DNA of 64,000 nucleotides from Membranipora membranacea (GCA_914767715.1 OU612068.1:21142001-21206000), one strand, 5' to 3'. Shown: positions 1 to 14,496, counted from the first letter of the stretch. Notes: generated by a model from the sequence alone, not told the origin. Numbers and translations are program-made.

Positions 1-368
1 GCATACATTAGTAGTCTCGCATAACTATTACTACTGTATTTGTAAGGACTAGCTCTAGTTAGTATGGGGTGAGAAAAAACTAGTATTAGCATGCAAAGAA
101 AAAGATCTCTAAAGTGATTGCAAAAGAAAGGTGCAAAAGTTTAAAGTCCAGGTGAAAAAAATCTAGTAAAGCGTGCAAAAGTAGGAAGACATGCTATAGG
201 GTTAGCTCATAATGCCACGATAAATATTGAGAAATGCTGCCTACCTTGATTTTTACGAATATACCTATGTTGGAAGGCTAAAATAAAACTTGTACGGGAG
301 CGTGCAGAATCAGTTAACAATTTGGTTCTATTATGATGTTAAAAAGAAAGAGATTTTGAGCGTAAATC

Positions 369-374
369 TTTATT
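369..374 (-). promoter_or_regulatory. Candidate poly(A) signal AATAAA for the kinesin gene
   Basis: The plus strand reads TTTATT here, which is AATAAA on the gene strand, about 450 bases after the kinesin stop codon. It supports termination inside the window but is a six-base motif in AT-rich DNA. Confidence 0.35.
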
Positions 375-824
375 TTCAGCAAATCGCATAAATAAGGCAT
401 CAAAGGGCATCACATTACAATGATTGTTCAAATATGTAACAAACTTAGTATACTTTGTAATTAGTTTGACTTTAAAATGCGGTTTTCGTTCAAGAGCACC
501 TAGCCTTTGAGTCGATTATAAATACAAAACCATTGCTATAAAAATAAAAGTCATTGTAAAAAATGAAAATATGCATAGAAAATAATTCTTCAGTTTTTTG
601 CACAAAATAAATAAGAGCATCATTGTGCAGCTCAATATTTCTGTCGGTCAAAAATATACAATAGAGATATCACCTTTGGTTAAGCAGTATAGAGATAGAC
701 CAAGTTTGGTCCATTTGCCTGCATTCTGATCCACTGCTCATGTCGCAGGGAGCAACTGGAATGCAGGCAATAGGATTAAACTTGATCTAGCATAGAGATA
801 ACAATGATCCGCCAATGTCTGACT

Positions 825-1469
825 CTAAAATTCTCTTTTGCCGAGCTGGATGGGGATGATTGAGTCAGTGAGACTATGGTTGTATTTTCGAGGAGTTGCT
901 CTAGAGAACACAGTGAACACCCGACCTCCAGTACGAGGTCTAGACTTTCTCATCTTGATGTTACGAGCGAACGAGCTGGGCGTGTCAGAACTAGATATAA
1001 CCTGGCTGTAGTTTGTCTCCAGCAGACTGGTCAGTCTAGCCTTCAGATCTGATACTTTCTCATGGAACACCCGACTACCCTGAGTGTAGGTATTGTTTGG
1101 ACTGGAGTAAATGCTCTGCATCATTACGTTCTCTGTCGTGGGGCTGGCGAGAGGCGATGACAGATCTATATGTGACCTGCTTCGATACCCCAGACTCTCA
1201 TCAGACTCCCTACTGAGAGCGCTGTGTGCACTGCTGCTGCTACTCAGCGTAGAGTTACTCATTGTCGATGTCATCATAGGGTCAGTAGTGTTCAGGTTTG
1301 GCGAACTCTTATACATGTCTGCGGCTAAGCTAGGTTTGAGATTGTCAGGAGTAGAAGCATGACTGAAATCATTGAATAAATCTAAGAACATGTCTAATGT
1401 CTGTTTCTTGCTGTGATCTAGTCTTACCTTTGTCTGTGATAATTCTTCTCTTGTCCTCAATACCTCTGC
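825..1469 (-). CDS. KIF5: Terminal exon of the kinesin-1 gene: Ser-rich hinge and basic tail
   Basis: This 645-nt exon follows the acceptor at 1470/1471 in phase 0 and stays open for 214 codons to a TAG at 825-827. The first 30 residues continue coil 1. Next come about 100 residues rich in Ser, Thr, Asn and Pro, including a run of Ser. A predicted helix ([14 protein letters not shown]) follows, resembling the start of the next coil in conventional kinesin-1. The end is basic ([11 protein letters not shown]) and then polar. It may be a true short isoform. Alternatively, a weak donor such as CAG|GTTATA after NYSQ near 980 could lead to further exons left of the window. Confidence 0.75.
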   Translation of the reverse strand, partial: AEVLRTREELSQTKVRLDHSKKQTLDMFLDLFNDFSHASTPDNLKPSLAADMYKSSPNLNTTDPMMTSTMSNSTLSSSSSAHSALSRESDESLGYRSRSHIDLSSPLASPTTENVMMQSIYSSPNNTYTQGSRVFHEKVSDLKARLTSLLETNYSQVISSSDTPSSFARNIKMRKSRPRTGGRVFTVFSRATPRKYNHSLTDSIIPIQLGKREF

Positions 1470-4400
1470 CTGTGGAAGAACGAAAAAGTATTTTGTAAGA
1501 ACGACAGAATGACGAAACAAAAACTTCAGATAATAAATATAGATGTATTCTATGACGAAACTACTGTAGAAAACTATTAACCATCACATAATTTTGAAGC
1601 CCACTCATTGAATCAGTGACCAATCCGTAGCATATTAAATCATAAAACCTGTTCGGAAAAATTGAACCTTAAAAAAATCTGATATGGGTGGGTGAATGGT
1701 GACCGCATTTTGGTTATTATCTGCTCTTCCAAACATAGGACGTAGGGAGTTGTGGAGACCGCTTACCTCAAGTTGTGCCATTTTTAACATCAAATCTTCA
1801 TTTTCTTGCATTTTTGTGACAAGCTCGGACTCTTTCTCATCATAGCTTACTGCCAATGTATCAACAACCACAAATGCATCTTTTACCTCACTCTGAAACA
1901 AAAGTTAGATTAAATAAATACATGTATACAATACAAGTACTCTTTGTGAGCATGCATCAACTTCCCAGTCGTAGTAGATTAGTTAACAGTATTATCCACA
2001 GCTGCTGCTCCTTTCGATATCATCAGAGTTGAGAAAATGAACTTTGTTTGCTAATACAATACATTTATTACCGATTCCACTATTGTTCCCTTTCTAGATC
2101 TTGGAAATACAACGGCATCAGCAAACATCAGATCTGAATTTTTAGTTTTTACTGTACCCTTTCAGCTAACCTTGACTTTATAGATTAATATAACACATAC
2201 CTGCGAACTATCAAGTCTAGCTTGGACATCTGCAAACTCCTCCGTGATAGTTTTGTTATTTTCTGTTAATGATGTCACTTCCTGTCGACTGTCGCGTAAC
2301 TGACTCTCAAGCTCCAGGATTTCCTTGCTTCGTTCAGTCAGCTCATCATCCTAAAGAAATGGCAAGATATTACTATGACATAAGAAAAAGCTAACTCAAA
2401 AAAAAACAGTAAAGGAATAACTGGGTATGATGAAATTTTCTCCTCCATTTTATAATATTCCATACTACATCATTATAGTTAGATCAGTAAGGGGATTTGT
2501 CCGCCCGTCCGCCCTCTATTGTAGCTGATCCACTTATTGAAACAAAGAACAACTCTCTTCCATTACAGCTGGTACAATATTGAGTAGATCCATGTAGATA
2601 TAATAGTACATTTGCAGTAATAAATGGTAATTTATTGGAGTGATACAGTATAGTAGCCAACATCACCGAGCAGAGAAAAAAAAAACAATTAAAACTCTCA
2701 TTACCGTGATTATCTGACTATGGCCTGACTATGGCGGGAAGTTCAGATTAATTATTATCTAGTACATCTTATCATGATGTAACCTTTCACATAATCTAAA
2801 CACTATTATATATCTATCAAATATATATGTAATAAACATCTGAAAGCGATGTAGTCTAAGCAATACTATTGGAAGTGAGTGCAGCCGCAATTTGCGCATC
2901 CTGTATTACCGCCAGTCAAAATAAACAAAGTGGACTCAAATAGACTATAATATTTCCCATAACAAAGAGACAGTGAAATGCGAGTATGTAATAGTGACAG
3001 CTTCCAAAATGGTTGCCGACAGAATTAAATTTGAAAACAAGATTGCATTCAATTCATGAAAACTGCCTACAAACTGCAGTGCCCCACTCCCCCCCCCCCC
3101 GCCTATAGCTGCTCAAAACTGTTTGTCAGAGGTTAGTAGAATGACAAAAACAATGCACTAACTTCTATCGCATATATAACTTAGTAACAAACCTTGTCGT
3201 CAAGCTGATTGCACAGGTTCTCGTAATCTCTCTCCCACTTCCGACACTCGGCGCAGCCATCAAGGCTCGATATTGCAGTAAATAGACATGGCATTGAAGC
3301 ATGAGAGGTCATTGTGGGAACAGATGTCAGTGATGTGGATGTCTGTGGTATCACATCTGGTGAGTTTTCTGTGATAAAGATTTGTTATACAATTGACGGG
3401 AGACCATGAAAGTTGTCCCCCTTGCCAAATGTGTGCCTCGATAATTAACATAACCAATTGATTGCGCAAGAATAATTTAGATAAATCTTTCTATGTCCCA
3501 TGATCCAATGAGCCTCCCTGGGAATAATTGGTTTCGTTGTGAACAAAGGGCTTGATAGTGGTAACAAACTTCTCAGAGGACCAGGCAGATGCATTATGGG
3601 AATATTGCCAATATGCCTAAGAGAAGGAAGCAATTTGTGGACACATATATTTCACAGCTAAGAAATAGCCTGCGCAGGAGAAGGATTATCTTGTAATAGC
3701 AAACCTTTGGGGGCAGGAATAGCTCCAAGTTCATATTGTGCTAGTTTTGATCTGAGTTTAGAGGTTTTCTCTTTTTCTTTCTCGAACCTTCTCTTCCATT
3801 CTTCTGCCGTCAGCACTTCATTCACATGAATCTCATTCTTTATCGTCTTTGCTCTGAAATAATAAAACACTCAATTTTACAAAATGATAGCCAATTCTAG
3901 TGGTACCTGTATGATTGTATCACCATCATAAAATTTAAATTCTGACTGGTGTTTCTCATTCAACAAAATGTTATTGCAAGATAAAAAATTGCTGGATGCG
4001 TCAATTCAGGTGTGAAAATTAGAGAGCATTACAATCATCATCAGATAACAATTCATTTATATATACATATATATATACATATATTTGTGAAAAAAAAAGA
4101 TATCACCCAAAGAGCCCCAGTTTAAAATGGTACCATCCGTCAACATGTATATACTATTTATGAAGAGTGTACAATTCCTACCTTTGTCCAAACATGAGTG
4201 TAGATCTTGTTTCTGGTTCGTTAGATGAAGCTGGGGAACAGCAGATGATTATAGAAGTTCGGGAGTTTCCTCCAAGACTCTCCTGTAGGATCCTGGTTAG
4301 CTTGCTGTCTCGGTAAGGTATGTGATTCTTCTGCAGCAACAAAACAATCTCGATCAGTATTTATCGTGACAACACAATGACTTAAATGGAATAAATTAAT

Positions 4401-7400
4401 GTCAACACAATCATCAACAATCTCCAATTTTCATTCTCTCGCACACGCTCTTGAACTGGAGATCACAAAAGGTGGAGGGTGTGACTGAACTTTTCGAGAC
4501 ATTTTTCAAGAATGGGTCAGCCCGCAGCTGCCTAATTCTCTCAGCGCCTTGAGAATCTAATTTGCAATTGTGAAAGAGAAATTATGTCTATTTATTTGCA
4601 CAGTGCATCTCCCCTGCAGCGAAGTTTGTGACAACAAAAATACTAAACATACCAGTTCAACCGAGTATGAAGAACCAAATATCCGGAGGCATGGTACTTA
4701 AATAGTATCCCGAAATCACGAAAGTGGATCCACACTATGATAACAACAGTTTTGCCAACTGCGCAGTTACGAAGATCCGCCAAAAGTGAGAGTAATTAAC
4801 CTTGCCTAGCCTACGCTTGTTGGGTCAGTGAAGGTTGAAGAACTCGCTGATAATAACGCTGATACACACCATGTAATATGTAATAATTTTCATATCAGCT
4901 CATGAAAACATGAGTGCTACCTCAATGATCAAGCCTCATGATTCCGTGAAAAACAGTGATTAAATCTCTATTATTATCTAACAAATACTAAAAATGCAAT
5001 CAATCTACAGATCATCAACCAACGGTTTTTTTTGTAAATAGTCCACAGTGCCAATCAAGAGCAACAGCTAGCTAAAATTTCTTGTTTTTTGCATATGATG
5101 ACTGATGAGGTTTGATTTGTGAATCTCCATACAAGAAAACAAATTAACCTCGTATTTATCCGTATAAGAAAAGTATCATTTTTAGCATATCATGTTCAAA
5201 TTTCAGCTCCAGGTTAAAAAAAATCTAAAATCAATGAGCTACATTTTAGTTCCAAAACAATATTTTTATCTTACCAATTTTCTCTACACAACAAAAATAT
5301 CCGTCAGCAGGGACTAAGATAATATATTCAACTTTATGCGATGATAGTTAAGCCAGGACTGTCATTAATATGCAACAGTGTAGTCATTATATACCAAAGG
5401 CTATACAGTCAATATTGCTGATATAATCACAAGGATGTGGGGAAATATATCCCTGACTGACTAAGAGTGCATCTTGTGATATCACAAGAACATAGAACAA
5501 CTGTCACGAATCATTGGGGATGAAAACAATGTGACCTTAGCCTTTGTTCCAAAGGAATATTTCAATAATAAAAGAAAGGGTATTGTTCACCGGCAGCGGG
5601 TAACAGCTCATATCCCTTATTAGATTAACTCTGAGGCTAACAACAAACAAAAGGCTAATTTAACTGTGGAAAACAACATGTGCAAACAACAACAAAACAA
5701 GTTGAATCAATCTATTATTTACAGTAAGTTCCACACTGGGACACGTGGGAAACCTCTGGCTAGAACTTGATGACGACGAAAAGAAAAGCACATTGTAATA
5801 TTTACAATGAAAAAGAGCCTAACAAACCCACACAATAGACTTTCTTACTCATTAACACGTCAATTCGTCCATTTCTTACGGGATTTCCGAAAGCGATCAT
5901 CATCAGCATGACTTGATAAAAACTTCAAGTTCCTGCTGAAGGCTGAGTCACAAACAGATGCTACTCAACATGCTCTTGGATTTTTCAGACATTGACGAAA
6001 AAGAATCCATAGACCTACACTCAGACAACTGCACTCTACACCAAAGGCCACTGTCAAACTACATAATATAGAATCCGGAAACTAAAACTCAAACAATAAA
6101 ATGGTCAACTCCAACTGATTGACTGTCAACCAAATCCAGAAAACCAAGGCAATAACCAGATCAATTGTGAGGAGTAATAAAATAGTGCTGATGCAGACTG
6201 TATGGTAATTGAGCCCCTAACCTCTTCTCCCCTCGCCTGTGAGAAAAAGCGCTAGTGATGATGAGTCAACAATCATGTCTTTTCTATGGATACTTATGCT
6301 GAACTCTTGTCGAAGAAAGCTTATTTAAAAAATATCAAAAACATTGGCATTGGTGAGTAGCACAAAGATGTCAAACTGTATCTCAGAAATCTAAATTTGA
6401 GGCTACAAATATTCTGATATGCAATTTGAGTCTTTTATGGTGTCTAGCTGGGAGTTAAAATGGGCAACGAAGTGAAGGGAAACTTTTATTGGGTACTTAG
6501 GAGCCCTGCCCTAGGCGACAAACGTTTAAAATAGAGGAGTTTAATTTCATTTTGAGTTGTAAGTCATGATGTCTGAATTCTTTTGAATAGACTTTTGGAG
6601 CCAACAAGACCACATGATTTATTTACAAGACAACATGGGTTGGGAGTATATTGATCTCAATCACAATCTACTATCAATTCGCAAAGAACCTTGATATGAT
6701 GTGTCTGACCAATGAACTCCCCTGTCCTTCTGACTTGCTTACTTCAATGAATCATCTGGGCAGAGTTTCTACAGAGCATTGCCAATGGGAGTTCAGCTAG
6801 CTTATTTCATCATACAACAGACGAAAACTTAAGCACAGCAAGATGGAGGTTAATTTATAGGACTAACAAGTCATTCCTAAAACAATTTAGCAATAATATC
6901 ATAATTATAAAACGGAGTTTCCGGTTTTAAAGAAGAGAAATTTAAAAGCAAATGAAGAAAAAGCACGATCACACTTACATTTCCGTCTGCTAAAGCTGAT
7001 ATGACGTTACCCAGAGCTGATAAAGATTTATTTATTTTCTTTGCCTCCTTTAAAGTTGTCCCCTCCGCACCAGTTTTGTTGACCTTCAACAACAAAAATC
7101 TTGAATATTAATCAAAGTGTTATTTTTCGTAACAAATCAAGTATAACCAAAAATGAATTTGATCAAAGAGAACTTTTTCACTGCACTTACAAAACCAAGA
7201 CCAGACAGTGCAAGTGTCGGGTTAAAAATATGATGTCAAGACTTTGCTGGTAAAGGACACCCACCTACCCAGGTGTTGATAACCTGATATATTTCATCAA
7301 TGCTGTGTTTATATTCACTTTAGGCATGCATCAGTAACAAGATTTTCATGCAATATTTAGTGTCACTCAGTATAATAGGGCTAATTATCAACTATCAACG

Positions 7401-10400
7401 AACTTAATCTGGAAACGTGATTTACATATTTTGTGCAGAAGATCAATATTTGGTGTCTAGAACTGCAAGGAACCTTTGATGGAACAGCTGAAAACATTCT
7501 TTGATCTTATTGCAACTTCTCTTCTCATCAACATGTATCACAAATCAAATCAGGTTCTATTGAACTGTAACCACAGCTGGCCAAAACTGCCTACTAACTG
7601 TTCTTGGAAATATCTTATTCTTGAAACTTTTAAGAGTCGCCTTCCCATGTTATTGGATAAGACAACTCTCAAATTTTGCACCTAGAGCTAAGTTTTATCG
7701 CATCCTGCAGCCTTGCTTAGGTGGATAATAGCAAATGTGTTGGCTCTAATTGGTTGAGTGAGTGGAGAACAGCTAATCAAAGGTAACACATTGGCTAACA
7801 AGTGGGTCTAAGATAGTCTGCTGATCCAATCTAGTCAACAATCACCATGTGATTAACCATAGCTCACCCATATCTGATCCTCATGTTCATATCATAAGCT
7901 AAGGAAAGTTAATTAGGAGCCTGATGGATTTTTTACTGACTTGTTATTCATAGCTATTACCCTGATTACATTTTTATATATCCAGTATATTTCACTGCAA
8001 CCAGTATTTCAATTTGAAGATTAATTGGAGTCAAGTATAAAATAATTGCCCCAGTTTCTATATAGATATGGGGTATACATGTTTTAACAACCTGGAGTGC
8101 TCTCCCGGGCATTGACCGGCTCTGCAGTGAATATTTTTAGGATCAAAAGAATCCTGTGCAGGCTCAGTACGGTAAAGTAATCGATTCTTTCCGAATGTCT
8201 GATGAGTCTTTTGATGATGTGAGATAGCGATATATACTTAGTGTTCAGGGACATATATGCTAATACAATATCAACGCAGTAGCTAATAGTGCATTCTTAT
8301 AAATAAAAAATATATACACCACATAGGTGAAGGTATTTAGTAACATGTAAGAGGCTTTTGAATATTTGCTAACAAATCTCCACTTGACAAAATCGGATGT
8401 TTATTCTAGATCACTTCTCCACATGCAATCAAGATTAGTGTGAACTGTGAATGTCCAAATCAGATTATGTGCGTGCCCACATAACATACATACTTATAGG
8501 TCACACCACATACAAACAGTTCACAGCTTCGGCGGATTTAACACTTTTTGTGTGAATAAACCTCAAGTCAAAAATCTATATTTTCTTAGTTATGAGGGGG
8601 ATTTTTTCAACACTCCCTTGCTAAGAAGACAATTTGATGACCGTTCTTGCTGATGAACAAGTTAAAATTTTAAACACAGAAGAGCCATACCAAAAACAGT
8701 TACGAACCAACCAGGAAAAGTAGTTCAGGAAGAGATTACCAGTATTAGAAGAGGTGATACATGATTAAAAAACTATTGCCCCCCCCCACCAGACGCCCCC
8801 TCAATGAGTGCAATTGTCAATTGAGTGCATAAATTAGTATAACTGACCTTCTCAGAACCGGCTAGATCCACTAGAAAAAGTTTGCCATGTATCGTTTTGT
8901 CAGCTTTAGTATCAGTCTGTTTGACATGTAATAGAAAGACACTATGAGATCGTGAGCTGTGCTCGTTCATGTTGGTTACGGCCACACTTCTGTTTGCCCT
9001 GCCTTTGTCCAATATCTTATACACCTCGGTCATGGTTTTAGCTTCAATTTCTGTGACGCCCTACAACAGGAAAAGAACAGAAAAATAAGTAAACTCTTTG
9101 GTACATCTTCGGTTGTTGGTACTATACAAGTAGTTCCGAATAAATAGGTGAAAAATAATTTAAGCAATCAAACTGTACCGGGATAGCTGGTAGCAGAATT
9201 TCATTATCAACCAGTTTCCCCACCCAGCGGTTGATAATAGAATTCTACAACCAGCTATCCCGATACAGTTTGACTGCTTAAACTAGGTGACTACTAATCC
9301 AAGCCTTTCAGCTCTTTAAGATATTTTTACTTCAGACGTTGGTAATAGGAGGTGGAAATCTGAGACCATCAGACAGTTAATTCTTAGTAACAGATCCGCT
9401 TTTCAGTGGTAGCATGACGACAAACCTCTATCTCCTGTACAGAAAAGCCACAATCCTAATATATCTGACACAACCCTCGTCCAGGGATGAATTTCTAACT
9501 AATGTAAATAATTAATCCCCTGGGTCAACGAGGCAAAAACCAAGACAATGATTTATATGCCTATTAATTATATTTTTAAGTAAGGAAGTCAAATTTACAG
9601 CTGGCAAACCATGTCGACACATAGGCTGTGAAGGCACTCAGGAAAACGCATTAGCTGAATCATGATCGGACATATTTTGCAATCTTACCTTTACATAGGG
9701 CACCTTGTTCTTGTCTTCATGGACAGGTAGATTGACTTTTGAAACTGAAATTGAAATTGAGGTTTTGTTAGTATTCAAGTTGATGGATGCTGACACAATC
9801 AACAACTTCCTTACATACACACTTACTATCATCTTACAGCTGTGATTGAAACAATGTGGGCGGTATTGAAAGGCTCGTTTTGGTTGGTCTCGTGTATGGG
9901 AAGTTGTCAGTTCAATGCCATAAGCTAAAAAAAATGCCGAAAATTCCAAAGTGTAAAAAGTAGGCAACCACACCCTAAATGGGATTTGATAACCATTAAC
10001 TGATATTTGAAACATGCACTGGTATCTAAATATTTGCCGTTATCACAGTTATTCTGTCAACAGCGAACAAGAATGCGCAGCTAAGTCAAAGTTGAAATGA
10101 TGTCATCTTTTAGCTTAACTTACCATCTAAAAGATCTTTGATTTTATCCATATGTACCTCAAAGTAAGATATCTGCAATGGAGAAAGGTGTGAGACAAGT
10201 CAGAGATGAGTTCAAAATGAGAGGGTCTATGGAAGGACAATCTAATCATGTTTATTCATGTTTTCTCACACTGACCGGTGAAATGACGACACTAAGAACT
10301 GCACCTAACCAAGGCAGGAAATAATCTAAGGATAATGCCTCATTAGAACATCTATTGTTTATCTCTACAGCTTGTCATTAGTCAGCGGAATAATGAATGA

Positions 10401-13400
10401 GTACCATACATGTATAATGATCAGGCAGCGGTAGTAGTTATATATGAGTCAAACTGGACTACTCCTACAAGTTTTTGCTTACTGTTAACATTTATCAGTT
10501 CAGATAGGTTGCTCCAAGAAAAAAAGCCTGATGCTCAGGAATCAGATCACCGTATGCATCAATAACGATCCTAATGACCGTGAAGGCTATGTCAATTTAC
10601 AGGTTGTTACTCCTTGGTACAGTTTTTTTTTCAGACCACAAATTTATGATACACACAGGGTTTGAGGAATAAGTGCAGTTTAGCGGGTGTATATCACCAG
10701 GGAGACGAATACCTCTTCAAATAAAAGGAAGTATTGCTGTTAATCAACCAAACCAATTATGTTAGGAGCAATTCTCAGTAGGTAAAGGCAATGAAACCAG
10801 GTTTCGAGCTAACAGCACTTCATAGAGTGTGTTTTCTTACAACTCAGCTATGTTATATCTATGTCTATTATGCAACATAAATATCCTCAATCTAAGGTTA
10901 CTCGAATACTGCTAATCCTCTGCAGTAATTTACGTAATTAATTGGCTTACTGAACATGAGAGGTGAAAATCTGGTGATTATAGCAATTTATGATACAATC
11001 AAAATTTAATAGCCAGCACAATATTGAAAAAAACTGTTGTCTTATTCCGACACAAAAGCTGGGACAGAATGCTTTGAGAGACAGATTGAAAAGGAGTCTT
11101 ATTCACATGGTATTTTTGTTTGGGCATTGGAGAGGTCATGTTTGATATGAAAACTGAAGTGTACAACATTTTTATGAACTCTTTACAATTTTGGGCTCAA
11201 TGGGGGCCATTTACTTCATATAAATGTTTAGACTGAGAAAACCAATAATACAGTCCCTGAACAATAACTATAGAGTGTATATCGACACTAGACAGTATTG
11301 ATTTATCAGAGTGCATGGTGTAGATTGAATTTTGTAACTTCTAATGCTCTCTTGCTCTCTAGCTGACCAGAAAATTGCTGCTAATTGACCTAAATAGCCT
11401 TGATGGAGATTGTATGTCCAGGGAGTCAGCATCAGTTGTTGTTGATGTTCAATGAAACAAAGGGCAGCGTCCCCTACAAGCTTCGCTAGCATTGTTAGGG
11501 TACTGATTGATATTTGTTGCCTATTCTGTCTATATTCCGCTCTTTGCATCTCGAAACAGTCTGATCATTGTTTGTGCTTTGTCAAATTATCTTTGAAATT
11601 TTTGAACCATGAGCAAGCCAAGCTTCAGACCCAAAGTCCATCCATTTTTGAGCATGTCTTCAGAAATGTGAAGCAATGAACCTTGTCAAACTGTTCCGCC
11701 CCTAAGTGAACACACCCTGGATTCTTCTACACACTTTAAAACCATGAATGCCCCAAAAATAAAGATCTGCTATCTGTGCCACTGCCAAATCTCTATTTGG
11801 AATGAGAGGTTGCGTTGAGCAGGCTTAAATCATCACACGCACCTTGAGTAATGTTTTCGTATGGACAGGCTGTTTCTGAATATGATCAAACATGTCTGTG
11901 AGTATTCTCGGAGTAACTCCAGCTGTGTCAGTCAGCTCAGCGTTCGTCAGGCACCCCTATAACAAAAACAAGAATAATATAAGAAACGCATACAGCAGTC
12001 CAAGGACTTACCCCTCAAGGAACTCGAGGAAACATGGCAATATCTTGAATGAAAGGCCGCTGTGATTCAGTCCATATTCTTCTATTTTACAGGATTACCC
12101 TGCCAGACAGTCTGGCAATGACACACCATGAGAAACACATCATTCCCAGCCATTACAACTTAGCAGTCCACCAAGTAACAAGGAAACTCAGTCGGTATAA
12201 AGCGCCTGCTCGACAGTGTCCGTCGCAAAGTACATCATTTCCCTCATTATGAATCATTTGGACATAATTTGGCTATAATTAAATTCCAATAAATTTCAAT
12301 AAAACTGGAGTAATTGGGAGTTCATTTCCACAGGCCGTAATCAAACAGGCTGATTGACTAGTCATAATAATGAATACTTCTACAGTCCATTGCTACCAAC
12401 TAACAGCTGATGAGTTTGTCACAGGCTGTGTGTTGTGTCCAAACAACTCGTGCAACTCAAACACATTCACAGTGGCTACTAATGGTATAAAATTGTTTCA
12501 CTGCCAAGTATTGTTTGAGGAAACGTCAACAACGATGTAATACTGATAGATAAGCAAGGATTTGGATAAGAATGTTTCATTGATGTGTTAAGGCAAAAAA
12601 TCAACTTGTGACAGCCGAGCCATGATCTGTAAAGAGAGCTTTCTCGTAGTCGTAACAAGAAGTTCTTGGTGATATCAAGTTCATGCTCTACCCTGGGTGC
12701 CAGCTTTAGTCAATTTCTCAAACTATGACTAGAATAGCATGTTAATTTTATTTTCCCATCACTGCCATAATAAAAGTTTCCCAGTGACGACCAATTTAGA
12801 CTGGCATCGTAATGGCACAGTTAAAAAGCTATACCTTACACTCTATAATTGGAACACAAAGACGTCTTTAATTCATGTGGTAACTGGTAGATAGCACTTT
12901 TAGAGCCACTTGAATTACTTTGGCTGACCCATTAACATTTCGGGATTCATTGCTGCATCTATATTTGTACTATATGGGCTATATGTTCTGTAATGAGCTA
13001 AAATTCATTGGTATTTTTTTAGTATTGTCATAAATGTAGCACCCTGGCTCATCTAAGTACCAAGTGGGTGTAGGTAGACAATAAACGGATGCATCCCAGG
13101 GAAGCTGTATCACTAAAAAATCAGCACAGTGATATCCGACAGCCAACTCAGAGAGGTCAATGCATAAATACATGACGCTATTACTAATAGGCTGCCGGCC
13201 AAATGCCAATATGATTTTATCAATGACTAAACAGGACAGCATAAAAGAACACCACCCTAAGTTCATGTGAGGTATCAACAAGTATCCCCAATGAGTTCAT
13301 TTGTATCACCATGGCCACTTTTCATATTATAATGAGATAATTGATCCATTTCCGAGTGGTTATAGAATGAAATTTTGGACAGCTGGCCTCAAGTGCTGCC

Positions 13401-14496
13401 GATAGCACAACCTGCTGCCACCTGTGAGGTAATTCTGCTGACTGATATACAAACCTCGATGGTGTGAGTTTTGCCACTCGCTGTCTGCCCATAGGCAAAT
13501 ATAGTGCCGTTATATCCATTAAGAACATCTACAAACAGAGGAATAAAGGCTTGAGGTCACTCGAAAGGTGGTGTAAGGCTAAGCCTTGATAATTGCTGAC
13601 AAAACAATGGTATTATTTATTGCTGACACATACAGCATCATACCTTAACCCTCACAGGTTTTGGTAAGCATTATGTAAATATGACTTCATGCCAAGGACG
13701 GTGCTCAAACAATTTGTCAGGTTACTAAGCTGTTTCCTGTCTTGTTACCAAGATATTGCTGAAACCTGACTTTTCAATTAGTAGAGTGTTATGTTATATG
13801 TATCATTTTGCGTAAAACATGATTCAACTATGTAAATGAAATATCATCACAACAAAAGAATTTACAATGTGACTCATGAGTTTATAGGCTATTAGAAAAC
13901 ATTTACATTCGTAATCAAACTCATCCTGTTATCATGTATTTGGAGAGAGAGTCAATGCGCTAAGTCAAAGCATTAGTTAGTTATTATCAGACTTACCATT
14001 TACAATGGCTGAAACCCCATCTGAGTAGATTTGCCCTTGTGAGGTTTCTGGCCCATACACCTTGTCAAAGTTAAACTGCTTCCCCTGCAATACACAACCA
14101 TAGAATCAAAGATAATTGATAGAATATTTTTCCGAGCCAGTAAGAAATACATTCATCTAACATTGATAGATACCGTACTGGTATATACAATCTTGCCCTC
14201 ATTTCTAGTGTATGACCAACCTTTGCAATTCATCCAATGTCTATAAAATTGCAGGCTTTTCCAATTCCAAGTTGACCTCTGGTCAAATGTGTATGCGTTA
14301 ATTTATTGTATGTATATGTCAGAGCTCTTCGAGGAGCAGAGAAGACTGTAGTAGGTTGATGGTTACTTACTGAGAGTGATAGAGATATTTTGTCGTCATA
14401 AAGCACAGGTAGGAACTGACACCGGTCTAATACTTCATTGTTACTAAGTGGACGGATTCGGCATAGCACCTTTATCGGGACGGTATCAGCATCCAT
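825..14496 (-). CDS. KIF5: Kinesin-1 heavy chain (KIF5-like), 14 coding exons, short tail
   Basis: Plus-end-directed microtubule motor heavy chain. Exons in transcript order: 14371-14496, 13997-14084, 13455-13528, 11843-11956, 10124-10172, 9689-9744, 8848-9060, 6979-7083, 4182-4330, 3705-3853, 3193-3368, 2201-2350, 1767-1892, 825-1469; all GT-AG, phases agree, 739 aa. Motor domain about 1-330: P-loop GQTASGKT at 85-92, switch I SSRSH at 204-208, switch II DLAGSE at 234-239, then the neck sequence AKTIKN and a neck coil ([16 protein letters not shown]). Coil 1 is recognisable ([22 protein letters not shown]). The last exon adds a Ser/Thr-rich stretch, a short helix and a basic C-terminus. The coil 2, light-chain-binding and IAK regions of about 960-aa kinesin-1 proteins are not found. 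The P-loop is followed by HTIEG where HTMEG is usual. The start chosen is the Met 7 codons before VLCRIRPL; an in-frame Met at 14514 is possible. A minus-strand AATAAA at 369-374 fits a 3' end inside the window. The motor assignment is near certain; the C-terminus is less so. Confidence 0.93.
9161..9281. mobile_element. MITE-like foldback element in a kinesin intron
   Basis: About 121 bases made almost entirely of two imperfect inverted arms of about 48 bases. The left arm starts AAGCAATCAAACTGTACCGG; the complement of the right arm starts AAGCAGTCAAACTGTATCGG. The short centre is pyrimidine-rich. The arms are flanked by TTTAA/TTAAA, so a TA or TTAA target site is possible. There is no coding capacity. 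It lies between the exons ending at 9060 and 9689. Confidence 0.75.

Noticed and set aside
4060-4085. AT-rich simple repeat (ATATATAC) and poly-C runs near 3087, 8780 and 23690
   Set aside because: Ordinary low-complexity tracts with no sign of function.
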